This document shows positions 42,046 to 49,767 of a stretch of DNA of 64,000 nt, one piece after another. The notes under the pieces were generated by a model. It was not told where the DNA came from and searched no databases. It saw only the letters and a list, made by a program, of their open reading frames with translations. The position numbers and the translations under genes were made by a program. The stretch is from Nonomuraea sp. NEAU-A123 (GTDB lineage: Bacteria; Actinomycetota; Actinomycetes; Streptosporangiales; Streptosporangiaceae). The stretch lies in contig NZ_JAHFZZ010000028.1 in NCBI RefSeq assembly GCF_018603905.1, forward strand, positions 62,001-126,000. The letters are read 5' to 3'. Numbering within the stretch: position 1 is the first letter of the stretch; the number at the start of each line of letters is the position of its first letter.

Positions 42046-42894
42046 GTGGTGGACTTCGAGGAACACCGCCCCATGCTGCTCGGGCTGGCCTATCGCCTGC
42101 TCGGCAGCATGTGGGACGCGGAAGACGTGGTGCAGGAGGCATGGCTGCGCTGGCAGGCCACGGATCACGCCGAGATCAGGGAGCCGCGCGCGTTCCTGCT
42201 GACCGTGGTGTCCCGGCTGGCGCTCGACCAGCTCCGCTCGGCCAGGGTCAAGCGCGAGAGCTACGTCGGCCCCTGGCTGCCCGAGCCGGTCGCGACGGCC
42301 GAGGCCGGGCCGCTCGACACGGCCGAGCTGCGCGACACCGTCTCGTACGCCACGCTGCACCTGATGGAGCGCCTGTCGCCGCCCGAGCGCGCGGTGTTCG
42401 TGCTGCGGGAGGCCTTCGAGCTGCCCTACGACCAGATCGCGGAGATCGTCGGCTCCTCGCTCGCCAACGCCCGCCAGATGCACCACCGGGCCGCGCAGCG
42501 GCTGGCGGAGGGTCGTGACCGGTTCCAGCCGACCTCGGAGCAGCATGCCGAGCTGCTGCTCAAGTTCGTGGCGGCGGCGTCGGGCGGCGACCTGGCCGCG
42601 CTCACCGATCTGCTGCACGAGGACGTCGTGGCGTGGAACGACGGCGGCGGCAAGGTCCGCGCCGCGCTCCGCCCGATCATCGGCCGCGAGAAGGTGGCGG
42701 CGTTCGTCAGCGGGCTGGTGTCGCACTACGACTTCGGCGAGGCGAAGCTGGTCGAGGTCAACGGCCACCCCGCGGTCCTGACCAGCGTCGCGGGCAACGA
42801 GCAGCTCGTCGCGATCGAGATCCGCGACGGCCGCATCCACGGCCTGTACGGTCTGCTCAACCCGGACAAGCTCTCACGGGTACGGACCGCCTGA
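42046..42894 (+). CDS. ECF41-family sigma factor (SigJ-like)
   Basis: 282 residues. Region 2 reads YRLLGSMWDAEDVVQEAWLRW; region 4 has LSPPERAVFVLREAFELPYDQIAEIVGSS with its HTH (given in part). A C-terminal SnoaL-like domain (about 185-280) with DLLHEDVVAWNDGGGK follows, the hallmark of ECF41/SigJ, where it modulates activity in place of an anti-sigma factor. Start at GTG 42046 (42049 also possible). It probably drives its own promoter at 41125. Confidence 0.88.
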   Translation: MVDFEEHRPMLLGLAYRLLGSMWDAEDVVQEAWLRWQATDHAEIREPRAFLLTVVSRLALDQLRSARVKRESYVGPWLPEPVATAEAGPLDTAELRDTVSYATLHLMERLSPPERAVFVLREAFELPYDQIAEIVGSSLANARQMHHRAAQRLAEGRDRFQPTSEQHAELLLKFVAAASGGDLAALTDLLHEDVVAWNDGGGKVRAALRPIIGREKVAAFVSGLVSHYDFGEAKLVEVNGHPAVLTSVAGNEQLVAIEIRDGRIHGLYGLLNPDKLSRVRTA

Positions 42895-42912
42895 CGACCT
42901 ATAGTCACCTTC

Positions 42913-43674
42913 ATGGATCTGGGCATCAAGGGCAGAGTCGCACTCGTCACCGGAGGCAGCGCGGGCATCGGGCTCGCCGCGGCCAAGAGCCTGGCGCGGG
43001 AGGGCTGCGCCGTCTGCGTCAGCGCGCGCAATCCGGAACGGCTGGCCGACGCGGTGGTCGAGCTGCAGGAGTTCGGTGGCGTGGTGCATGCCGTGCTCGC
43101 GGACGTGGAGGAGCACGACGCCGCCGTCCGGGTGGTCGCCGAGACGCGTGACGTGCTGGGCCCCGTGGACATCCTGGTGGCCAACGCGGGCGGACCGCCC
43201 GTGGGCCGGTTCGTCGACGTCCGCCTGGACGACTGGGACATCGCGGTGCAGCGCAACCTGCTCGGCACCGTACGCCTGCTGCACGCCGTGCTGCCGGAGA
43301 TGCGCGCCCGCGGCTGGGGCCGAATCGTCACGATCACCAGCCGGTCGGTGCGCGAGGCGATCGACGGCCTGGCCCTGTCCAACGCGACCCGCTCGGCCGT
43401 CGCCGGGATCGTACGGACGCTGGCCCGGGAGGTCGGCGGCGACGGGGTGCTGGTCAACAACGTGCTGCCGGGCCCGATCGACACCGAGCGGCTACGCGAG
43501 CTCGCGGGCGGCAACGAGGGCCTGGCCGCGCGGGGCGGCGGGGTGCCGGTGGGGCGTGTCGGGCGGCCCGAGGAGGTGGGGGACGTGGTGGCGTTCCTGG
43601 CCAGCGAGCGGGCCTCGTTCGTGAACGGGATCTCGATGCTGGTCGACGGCGGCGAGAGCCACGTCATCGCCTGA
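42913..43674 (+). CDS. SDR family protein with altered active site
   Basis: 253 residues. The Rossmann loop TGGSAGIG at 13-20 is intact, but where most SDRs have Y-x3-K this one has S-N-A-T-R (LALSNATRSAVAG), so Tyr and Lys are replaced by Asn and Arg. Known relatives with LSNALR sequences form a divergent SDR branch. It could be a non-classical dehydrogenase or a non-catalytic NAD binder. Its stop overlaps the convergent TetR gene by 11 bp. Confidence 0.8.
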   Translation: MDLGIKGRVALVTGGSAGIGLAAAKSLAREGCAVCVSARNPERLADAVVELQEFGGVVHAVLADVEEHDAAVRVVAETRDVLGPVDILVANAGGPPVGRFVDVRLDDWDIAVQRNLLGTVRLLHAVLPEMRARGWGRIVTITSRSVREAIDGLALSNATRSAVAGIVRTLAREVGGDGVLVNNVLPGPIDTERLRELAGGNEGLAARGGGVPVGRVGRPEEVGDVVAFLASERASFVNGISMLVDGGESHVIA

Positions 43675-44236
43675 TCAGGGTCGCCACGACCGCGGCGGCC
43701 CACGCGTCGGCCGGCTGCGTGAGGTCGGTGAAGAAGGCCAGGTTGGCGCGGTGGAAGCAGGCGCCCATCAGCAGCGAGGCGGCGGCCCCGGCGTCGATCG
43801 CGCCGTCGAGCCGGCCGAGCCGCTGCTCGGCTCGCAGGGCCTCGGCCAGCGCCTCGATCGGCACCTGCGGGCCGGTGGCCCCCTTGGCCAGCATGCTCTT
43901 GAAGCCGCTCAGCAGCGACGGATCGGACATCATCCCCGAGGCGATGCCGGCGGCCCGGCTGTAGAAGTCGACGGCCGCCAGCGCGAACTCGGTGAGGTTG
44001 TCCGCCAGGTCGCCCTGCCCGACGCGCTCCCGCAGCGCGGCCAGCGCCGGGGCGAGCGCGGGCAGCCGTTCGAGCAGGACCGCCAGCACCAGCGCCTCCT
44101 TCCCGGGGAAGTGCTTGTAGAGCAGCGCCTCGGAGCAACCGGCCTGCGACGCGATGCGTTTCGTGGTCGCCCCCGCCAGGCCGTACTCGTGGATGGCCTG
44201 CTCGGCGGCGTCGATGATGCGATCGCGCGTGTTCAT
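43664..44236 (-). CDS. TetR-family repressor
   Basis: 190 residues. HTH ATTKRIASQAGCSEALLYKHF at about 23-43 (given in part). The C-terminal domain is helical with no recognisable ligand motif. A palindrome AGTGAGCGCTTACT at 44251 lies 14 bp before its start, suggesting autorepression. The divergent gene is the response-regulator flavoprotein at 44322, which may also be repressed. It is convergent with the SDR at 42913. Confidence 0.82.
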   Translation of the reverse strand: MNTRDRIIDAAEQAIHEYGLAGATTKRIASQAGCSEALLYKHFPGKEALVLAVLLERLPALAPALAALRERVGQGDLADNLTEFALAAVDFYSRAAGIASGMMSDPSLLSGFKSMLAKGATGPQVPIEALAEALRAEQRLGRLDGAIDAGAAASLLMGACFHRANLAFFTDLTQPADAWAAAVVATLIRR

Positions 44237-44250
44237 GGGCGCATCTTATT

Positions 44251-44264
44251 AGTGAGCGCTTACT
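44251..44264. promoter_or_regulatory. TetR-type palindrome between the TetR gene and the RR-flavoprotein gene
   Basis: AGTGAGCGCTTACT is a 14-bp palindrome with one mismatched pair. It is close to the start of the TetR gene at 44236 and about 58 bp before the flavoprotein ATG. It shares its GAGCGCTT core with the KstR2-like sites but lacks CAAG/CTTG, so it is probably this TetR's own operator. Confidence 0.55.
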
Positions 44265-44321
44265 GACTTGGCAGCACATGACATCCTTCTTTTTAGAGAC
44301 AAACGTGGGGAAGGCAGGGCC

Positions 44322-45971
44322 ATGGACAAGCCGGTCATCGTGACGGTGGACGACGACCCAGGCGTATCGCGGGCGGTCGCCCGTGACCTGAGACGCCGCT
44401 ACGGCCAGCAATACAGAATCGTCCGGGCGGAGGCCGCGGACCAGGGCATGGAGGCCGTGAAGGAAATGCGGCTGCGCGGCGACGACGTGGCCGCGATCCT
44501 GGCCGACTACCGGATGCCGCAGATGAACGGGGTGGAGTTCCTTGAGGCCGCGATGGACATGTATCCCTATGCGCGCCGGGTGCTCTTGACCGCCTACGCG
44601 GACACCGACGCCGCCATCCAGGCGATCAACGTGGTGGACCTGGACCACTACTTGCTCAAGCCGTGGGATCCGCCGGAGGAGAAGTTCTATCCGGTGATCG
44701 ACGGCCAGCTCGACGCCTGGCACCGCACCGATCGCATCGAGGTCGCCGAACTGCGTGTGGTGGGCGACCGGTGGTCGGCGCCGTCGTACAAGGTGCGGGA
44801 ATTCCTGGCCCGCAGCCATGTGCCGTACCAGTGGATGCTGGCCGAGGAGCCGGAGGGCGCCGAGCTCGTGGCGGCGGTCGGCACGGACTGCCGGCTGCCG
44901 CTCGTGGTCACCGCCGCGGGCGTCTCGATGCAGGCGCCCGACCAGGCGTCGCTCGCGGCGGCCGTGGGCCTGTCGACCACGCCGGCCACCGACTTCTACG
45001 ACCTGATCGTCATCGGCGGCGGCCCGGCCGGGCTGGGCGCGGCGGTGTACGGCGCCTCCGAGGGGCTCAACACCGTGCTGATCGAGGCGCACGCCTCCGG
45101 CGGGCAGGCGGGCCAGAGCTCGAGGATCGAGAACTACCTGGGCTTCCCCGACGGCGTGTCCGGCCAGCAACTGACCGACCGGGCGCGCAGGCAGGCGCTG
45201 AAGTTCGGGGCCGAGCTGCTGAGCGCGCAGAAGGTCAGCCATCTGGAGCCCCGGGGGCAGGCCAGGGTGGTCGGGTTCAAGGAGGGCGGCGAGATCGCCG
45301 CGCACGCGGTGATCCTGGCGACCGGTGTCACCTACCGCCGCCTGGACGCGCCGGGCCTGGACGAATTCGTCGGCCGGGGCGTCTTCTACGGCGCGGCGCT
45401 GACCGAGGCGCCCTCGTGCAAGGACAACGAGGTCTACATCGTCGGTGCGGCCAACTCGGCCGGTCAGGCAGCGGTCTACCTGGCGGGATTTGCGAGCAAG
45501 GTCCATTTGTTGGTGAGGAGTGACGGTTTGGAGAAGTCCATGTCGCACTACCTCATCGAGCAGATCACCGCGCTGCCGAACATCGAGGTGCACTACCAGA
45601 CGCAGATCACCGGCGCCGCCGGCGAAGGGCACCTGGAGCGCCTCACGCTCGCCACGAAGGGCGAGGAGCAGGTGGTCGAGACGCAGTGGCTGTTCGTGTT
45701 CATCGGCGCCGAGCCCTTCACCTCCTGGCTCGGCGACACGGTCGAACGCGACGCCAAGGGGTTCGTGCTGACCGGGCCGGACCTGGTGCAGGGCGGCAAG
45801 CGGCCACGCAACTGGACGCTCAGGCGCGAGCCGTACTTCCTGGAGACGAACGTGCCGGGAGTGCTGGCGGCGGGTGACGTGCGGGCCGAGTCGATCAAGC
45901 GGGTGGCCTCCGCCGTCGGTGAAGGCGCGATGGCAGTCGCGCTCGTGCATCGCTATCTGGAGAAGCAATGA
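44322..45971 (+). CDS. Response regulator fused to glutaredoxin-like and thioredoxin-reductase-like domains
   Basis: 549 residues in three parts. Residues 1-125: receiver domain with acidic D10-D11-D12, phosphoacceptor D62 and K113. About 141-215: a glutaredoxin-like fold (WSAPSYKVREFL, then LPLVVTAAGVSMQAPDQASL) in which the CxxC is replaced by SAPS. About 225-549: FAD/NAD domains of thioredoxin-reductase type (GGGPAGLGA at 232-240, GQAGQSSRIENYLGFP, YIVGAANSAGQAA, AAGDVRAESIKRVASAVGEG). The usual CxxC of thioredoxin reductase is absent: only one Cys remains at EAPSC. ATG at 44322. The stop overlaps the histidine kinase start by 4 bp. Confidence 0.85.
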   Translation: MDKPVIVTVDDDPGVSRAVARDLRRRYGQQYRIVRAEAADQGMEAVKEMRLRGDDVAAILADYRMPQMNGVEFLEAAMDMYPYARRVLLTAYADTDAAIQAINVVDLDHYLLKPWDPPEEKFYPVIDGQLDAWHRTDRIEVAELRVVGDRWSAPSYKVREFLARSHVPYQWMLAEEPEGAELVAAVGTDCRLPLVVTAAGVSMQAPDQASLAAAVGLSTTPATDFYDLIVIGGGPAGLGAAVYGASEGLNTVLIEAHASGGQAGQSSRIENYLGFPDGVSGQQLTDRARRQALKFGAELLSAQKVSHLEPRGQARVVGFKEGGEIAAHAVILATGVTYRRLDAPGLDEFVGRGVFYGAALTEAPSCKDNEVYIVGAANSAGQAAVYLAGFASKVHLLVRSDGLEKSMSHYLIEQITALPNIEVHYQTQITGAAGEGHLERLTLATKGEEQVVETQWLFVFIGAEPFTSWLGDTVERDAKGFVLTGPDLVQGGKRPRNWTLRREPYFLETNVPGVLAAGDVRAESIKRVASAVGEGAMAVALVHRYLEKQ

Positions 45972-47404
45972 CCATCGACATCGACGAACTCCGCAAGCTC
46001 TTCCTGTTCGAGCGCCTGACGGACGAGCAACTCACCAAGCTGGCCCTCAGCGGTGACATACGGTCCTACGCGCAGGACGAGACCATCCTCCGGCAGGGCG
46101 ACCCGGCGGAGTGCTTCGCCGTGATGGTCGAGGGCGAGATCCAGATGATCCAGGAGACGGTCACGGCCGGGATGGTCGCCATGCCGCGGAGCTCCCAGCC
46201 GGGCGTGTACGGCGGGGCCACCAGCGCCTATCTCGGCGATCGGGCACCGGAGCGCTACCAGCACAGCCTGCGGGCCACCGCGCCCACCCGGATGTTCCTG
46301 CTGCCGGCCAAGAAGTTCGCGCACATCGTGACCGAGTGGTTCCCGATGGCGATGCACCTGCTCGACGGCATGATGTCGGGCGGCCGCCTGCAGCGGGAGA
46401 TCATCGACCGGCGCCAGCGGCTGACCGCGCTCGGCACGATCACCGCCGGGCTCACCCACGAGCTGAACAACCCGTCGGCGGCGGCCGTGCGGGCGGTGAG
46501 CGAGCTGCGCAAGCTCATCAGGACCTCCCGCATGCAGCTGGCCCAGCTCGCCGAGGACGGCATACCGCCGGAGCGGCTGCGGGCCCTGATCGAGATGCAG
46601 GAGAACTGCACCGCGGCCGTCGGCAAGCTGCCCCCGCGCACGCCGATGGAGATCTCCGACGCGGAGGACGACCTGGGCGAGGCCCTGGACGAACTCGGTG
46701 TGGAGGACGCGTGGGAGCTGGCTCCGGCGCTGGTCAACGCCGGATTCGGCCGCGTGCACCTGGAGAAGGTGCACAAGAAGGTGGGCGAGGAGCACACGGG
46801 CGCCGCGCTGCACTGGCTGGCCGAGGCCATCGAGATCTCGCAGATGCTCGGCGAGGTGACCGAGGCGACCGAGCGGATCACCTCGCTGCTCGCCTCGGCC
46901 AAGCAGTACTCGCAGATGGACCGCGCGCCGTTCCAGGTGTGCGACGTGCACGACCTGCTGGACAGCACGATCGCCATCTTCCGCGGCAAGATCCCGCCCG
47001 GCATCACCGTGGTCACCGACTACGACCGGACGCTGCCGCCGATCCCCGCCTACGCCGGCGAGCTCAACCAGGTGTGGACGAACCTCATCCACAACGCCCT
47101 CGACGCGATGGGCGAGGAGGGCACGCTGACCATCCGCACCGCCCACGACGAGGACGAGGCGATCGTCGAGATCGGCGACACCGGCCCCGGCGTGCCGGAC
47201 GCGATCAAGGACCGGATCTTCGAGCCGTTCTTCACCACGAAGAGCGTCGGCCAGGGCACCGGTCTCGGGCTCGACATCTCCTACCGGATCGTGGCCGGGC
47301 GGCACGGCGGCGAGCTCAAGGCGCGGTCGGCGCCCGGCGACACCTGGTTCGAGGTACGGCTACCGCTGCGCGAGTCCGTGGCGGTCGCGTCCCCGGCCGC
47401 GTAA
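45968..47404 (+). CDS. Cyclic-nucleotide-domain histidine kinase
   Basis: 478 residues, no membrane helix. Residues about 1-130 form a cNMP-binding beta roll (LRQGDPAECFAVMVEGEIQM). The dimerisation helix has the phosphoacceptor H164 in AGLTHELNNPS. An alpha-helical region follows, and the ATPase domain carries NLIHNALDAMG, GDTGPGVPD and TKSVGQGTGLGLDIS. The start overlaps the upstream gene by 4 bp, so it is the cognate kinase of that fused response regulator. The cNMP domain suggests control by cAMP, cGMP or another effector; binding is not shown. Confidence 0.9.
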   Translation: MTIDIDELRKLFLFERLTDEQLTKLALSGDIRSYAQDETILRQGDPAECFAVMVEGEIQMIQETVTAGMVAMPRSSQPGVYGGATSAYLGDRAPERYQHSLRATAPTRMFLLPAKKFAHIVTEWFPMAMHLLDGMMSGGRLQREIIDRRQRLTALGTITAGLTHELNNPSAAAVRAVSELRKLIRTSRMQLAQLAEDGIPPERLRALIEMQENCTAAVGKLPPRTPMEISDAEDDLGEALDELGVEDAWELAPALVNAGFGRVHLEKVHKKVGEEHTGAALHWLAEAIEISQMLGEVTEATERITSLLASAKQYSQMDRAPFQVCDVHDLLDSTIAIFRGKIPPGITVVTDYDRTLPPIPAYAGELNQVWTNLIHNALDAMGEEGTLTIRTAHDEDEAIVEIGDTGPGVPDAIKDRIFEPFFTTKSVGQGTGLGLDISYRIVAGRHGGELKARSAPGDTWFEVRLPLRESVAVASPAA

Positions 47405-47476
47405 AGGGCCAGGGACGTGGCAACTTTCATATTCGTCTCGCGTGTCAGGGTCTCGTCCCCTGGATAAAGGATTTAC

Positions 47477-48610
47477 GTGCCCATCACACGCTGGACCCGT
47501 CAAGCCCTGCCCGCGATGCTCGACGACCTCAGGACGGTCGTCGAGCTGGAGACCTACAGCTACGACAAGGCCATGCTCACCCAGGGGCTCGGTGCCATCC
47601 GGGCCCTGGTGGAGGAGCGGCTCGGCGTACCGGACCAGGCGGTCGCGCACGACGGCGGCCAGTACGGCGACGTCCTGGAGCTGACCTACCGGGGCACCGC
47701 GCCCGGCACCGTGCTCATGCTCAGCCACTACGACACCGTCTGGCCGATCGGGACGCTCGCGGAGTGGCCGTTCGCCATAGCGGACGGCAGGATCACCGGG
47801 CCGGGCGTGTTCGACATGAAGACCGGGCTCGTGCAGACGATCTGGGCCCTGCGGGGGCTGCGCGAGCTCGACCTGCCGCACCCGAACGTGACATACCTGT
47901 TCAACGGCGACGAGGAGATCGGCAGCCTGTTCTCCCGGCGGCACATCGAGGCCGCCAGCGCGGACGCGCTGGCGAGCCTGGTCTTCGAGGCGTCGCTGGA
48001 CGGCGTGCTCAAGACCTCGCGCAAGGGCGTCGGGCTGTTCGAGGTGACGGTCACCGGCGTCGAGGCGCACGCCGGGCTCGACCCCGACTCGGGCGCGAGC
48101 GCCATTCACGCGCTGGCCGAGCTCGTCACCCGGCTCGCCGGATCCGGCGCGCGGGAGCTCGGCACCACGCTGAACGTCGGGCTGATCAGCGGTGGCACCG
48201 GGCGCAACGTCGCCGCGGGCCGCGCCACCTGCGGCATCGACGTCCGGGTCGCGCGGGCGCCGGAGATGGCGCGCATCGACGAGGTGTTCGCCGGCCTGCG
48301 CGCCTCGGACCCGCGGGTGTCGGTCACGGTCACCGGCGGCTGGAACCGGCCACCCATGACGCCCAACCCGCTGTCGCAGTGGCTGTTCAAGGAGGCGCGG
48401 GCGGTCGCGGCCGGGTTCGGCTGGGAACTGGAGCAGACGGCGGTCGGCGGGGCCAGCGACGGCAACTTCATCTCCGCGCTGGGGCGGCCGGTGCTCGACG
48501 GCATGGGCGCGGTCGGCGACGGCGCGCACGCGCGGCACGAGCACGTGCTGGTCGAGCACATTCCCGAGCGCACCGCACTGACGATGGGGCTGCTCACGGC
48601 CCTCGCCTAG
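47477..48610 (+). CDS. M20-family metallopeptidase (glutamate-carboxypeptidase-like)
   Basis: 377 residues. Zinc-binding pattern: H in LSHYDTVWP, D in GPGVFDMKTGL, E in NGDEEIGS (general base pair), and H in VEAHAGLDP and HARHEHVL. This fits M20 peptidases of the carboxypeptidase G2 type. It starts with a GTG at 47477 with AAAGGA upstream. It lies alone 72 bp after the histidine-kinase gene. Probable substrates are N-acyl amino acids or folate-type glutamates. Confidence 0.85.
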   Translation: MPITRWTRQALPAMLDDLRTVVELETYSYDKAMLTQGLGAIRALVEERLGVPDQAVAHDGGQYGDVLELTYRGTAPGTVLMLSHYDTVWPIGTLAEWPFAIADGRITGPGVFDMKTGLVQTIWALRGLRELDLPHPNVTYLFNGDEEIGSLFSRRHIEAASADALASLVFEASLDGVLKTSRKGVGLFEVTVTGVEAHAGLDPDSGASAIHALAELVTRLAGSGARELGTTLNVGLISGGTGRNVAAGRATCGIDVRVARAPEMARIDEVFAGLRASDPRVSVTVTGGWNRPPMTPNPLSQWLFKEARAVAAGFGWELEQTAVGGASDGNFISALGRPVLDGMGAVGDGAHARHEHVLVEHIPERTALTMGLLTALA

Positions 48611-48636
48611 GAAACGCGGCCCGTGGTAATGTCCCA

Positions 48637-48650
48637 AGCGAGCGCTTGGT
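48637..48650. promoter_or_regulatory. KstR2-type operator before the LLM gene
   Basis: AGCGAGCGCTTGGT differs from AnCAAGnnCTTGnT at one position (G for A). It lies 21 bp before the LLM oxidoreductase ATG, in position to block transcription. This links the LLM-ligase genes to the KstR2 regulon, or to another TetR of the same recognition type such as the one at 51270. Confidence 0.6.
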
Positions 48651-48671
48651 TTACCACTGAGGGGCCGCCGC

Positions 48672-49727
48672 ATGAAGTTCTCGACCTTCCACCTCTTCCA
48701 CCGGTTCGACGGCCAGAGCTTCAAGGACGTCTACGACTACCACCTGGAGCTCATCGAGCTGGCCGAGGAACTGGGGTTCGACGGGGTACGGCTGGCCGAG
48801 CACCACTTCCGTGACTACGGCGTCGTGCCGAACCTGTTCACGTTGCTCGCCCACGCGGCCGCCCGCACCTCGCGCATCCGCCTGGGCACGGGCATCGTGG
48901 TGCTGCCCCTGCACAACCCGATCCACGTGGCCGAGGAGGCCGCGCTGGTGGACGTGCTCTCGGGCGGACGGCTGGATCTCGGGATCGGGCGCGGCTACCA
49001 GAGCTTCGAGTTCGAGGGTTTCGGCATCGACCTGGCCGAGGCGCGCGACCGGTTCAACGAGGCGCTGGAGGTGATCCTGGGCCTGTGGACCCAGGAGGCG
49101 TTCCAGCACGAGGGCAAGTTCTACAAGACCGGCGCCGAGGTGTCGCTGACGCCGCGCCCCCTCCAGACGCCGCACCCGCCGATCCATGTCGCCGCCGTCT
49201 CCCCCGAGACCGTCACCATGTACGGCGAGCGCGGGCTGCCCATCCTGGCCGACCCGGCGGCGACGTTCCGCAAGGTCGTCAAGGCGGCCGAGACCTGGCA
49301 GGAGACCGCCGCCCAGGCGGGGCACGCGGGCGGCGCCGAGCTGGTGGTGGCGCGCAGCGTCTACGTGGCGCCGACCGTCGAGCAGGCCCGCGAGGACCAG
49401 GCCAGGTTCGAGGCGTCGTTCGACCGGTCGCGGATCTTCAACGAGCGCAGCGCGCCGATCGACCCGAAGACCGGCAAGGCCGCGCAGGGCTTCGAGTTCT
49501 ACCAGGACCGCTATCTCAAGGGCGGCTCCGTCTCGGCCGACTTCCGCTGGGAGCAGCTCGAGGTGATCGGCGACCCGGCGCGGGTCATCAACCAGATCTC
49601 GCTGCTGCGGGACGCCGGGTTCGCCAACCTGCTCTGCGACTTCGGCAGCACCCGGCCGATGCCGCTGGAGGAGATGAAGAAGGTCATGCGGTTCTTCGCC
49701 GCCGAGGTCATGCCCGCGTTCCACTGA
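48672..49727 (+). CDS. LLM-class flavin-dependent oxidoreductase
   Basis: 351 residues of luciferase-like TIM barrel. Marks: AEELGFDGVRLAEHHFRDYG, RIRLGTGIVVLPLHNPIHVAEE and LDLGIGRGYQSFEFEGFGID. These proteins use FMN or F420. The gene has GAGGGG before the ATG and is followed 40 bp later by an acyl-CoA-ligase-like gene. M. tuberculosis has a similar LLM gene (Rv3520c) among its steroid genes. Function here is inferred to be oxidation of a CoA-linked or free steroid intermediate. Confidence 0.82.
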   Translation: MKFSTFHLFHRFDGQSFKDVYDYHLELIELAEELGFDGVRLAEHHFRDYGVVPNLFTLLAHAAARTSRIRLGTGIVVLPLHNPIHVAEEAALVDVLSGGRLDLGIGRGYQSFEFEGFGIDLAEARDRFNEALEVILGLWTQEAFQHEGKFYKTGAEVSLTPRPLQTPHPPIHVAAVSPETVTMYGERGLPILADPAATFRKVVKAAETWQETAAQAGHAGGAELVVARSVYVAPTVEQAREDQARFEASFDRSRIFNERSAPIDPKTGKAAQGFEFYQDRYLKGGSVSADFRWEQLEVIGDPARVINQISLLRDAGFANLLCDFGSTRPMPLEEMKKVMRFFAAEVMPAFH

Positions 49728-49767
49728 CCCTTCCACCGACCCTTTCACCGACGCCGCAGGAGATGCG

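Noticed and set aside
44251..44264. KstR2 operator before the RR-flavoprotein
   Set aside because: AGTGAGCGCTTACT lacks the CAAG and CTTG halves of the consensus. The adjacent TetR is the more likely binder.
42726..45968. 1080-codon open frame on the minus strand
   Set aside because: It lies opposite the SDR, TetR region and the fused response regulator, is rich in R, G, H and P, and contains no recognised motif. It is a GC-bias shadow.
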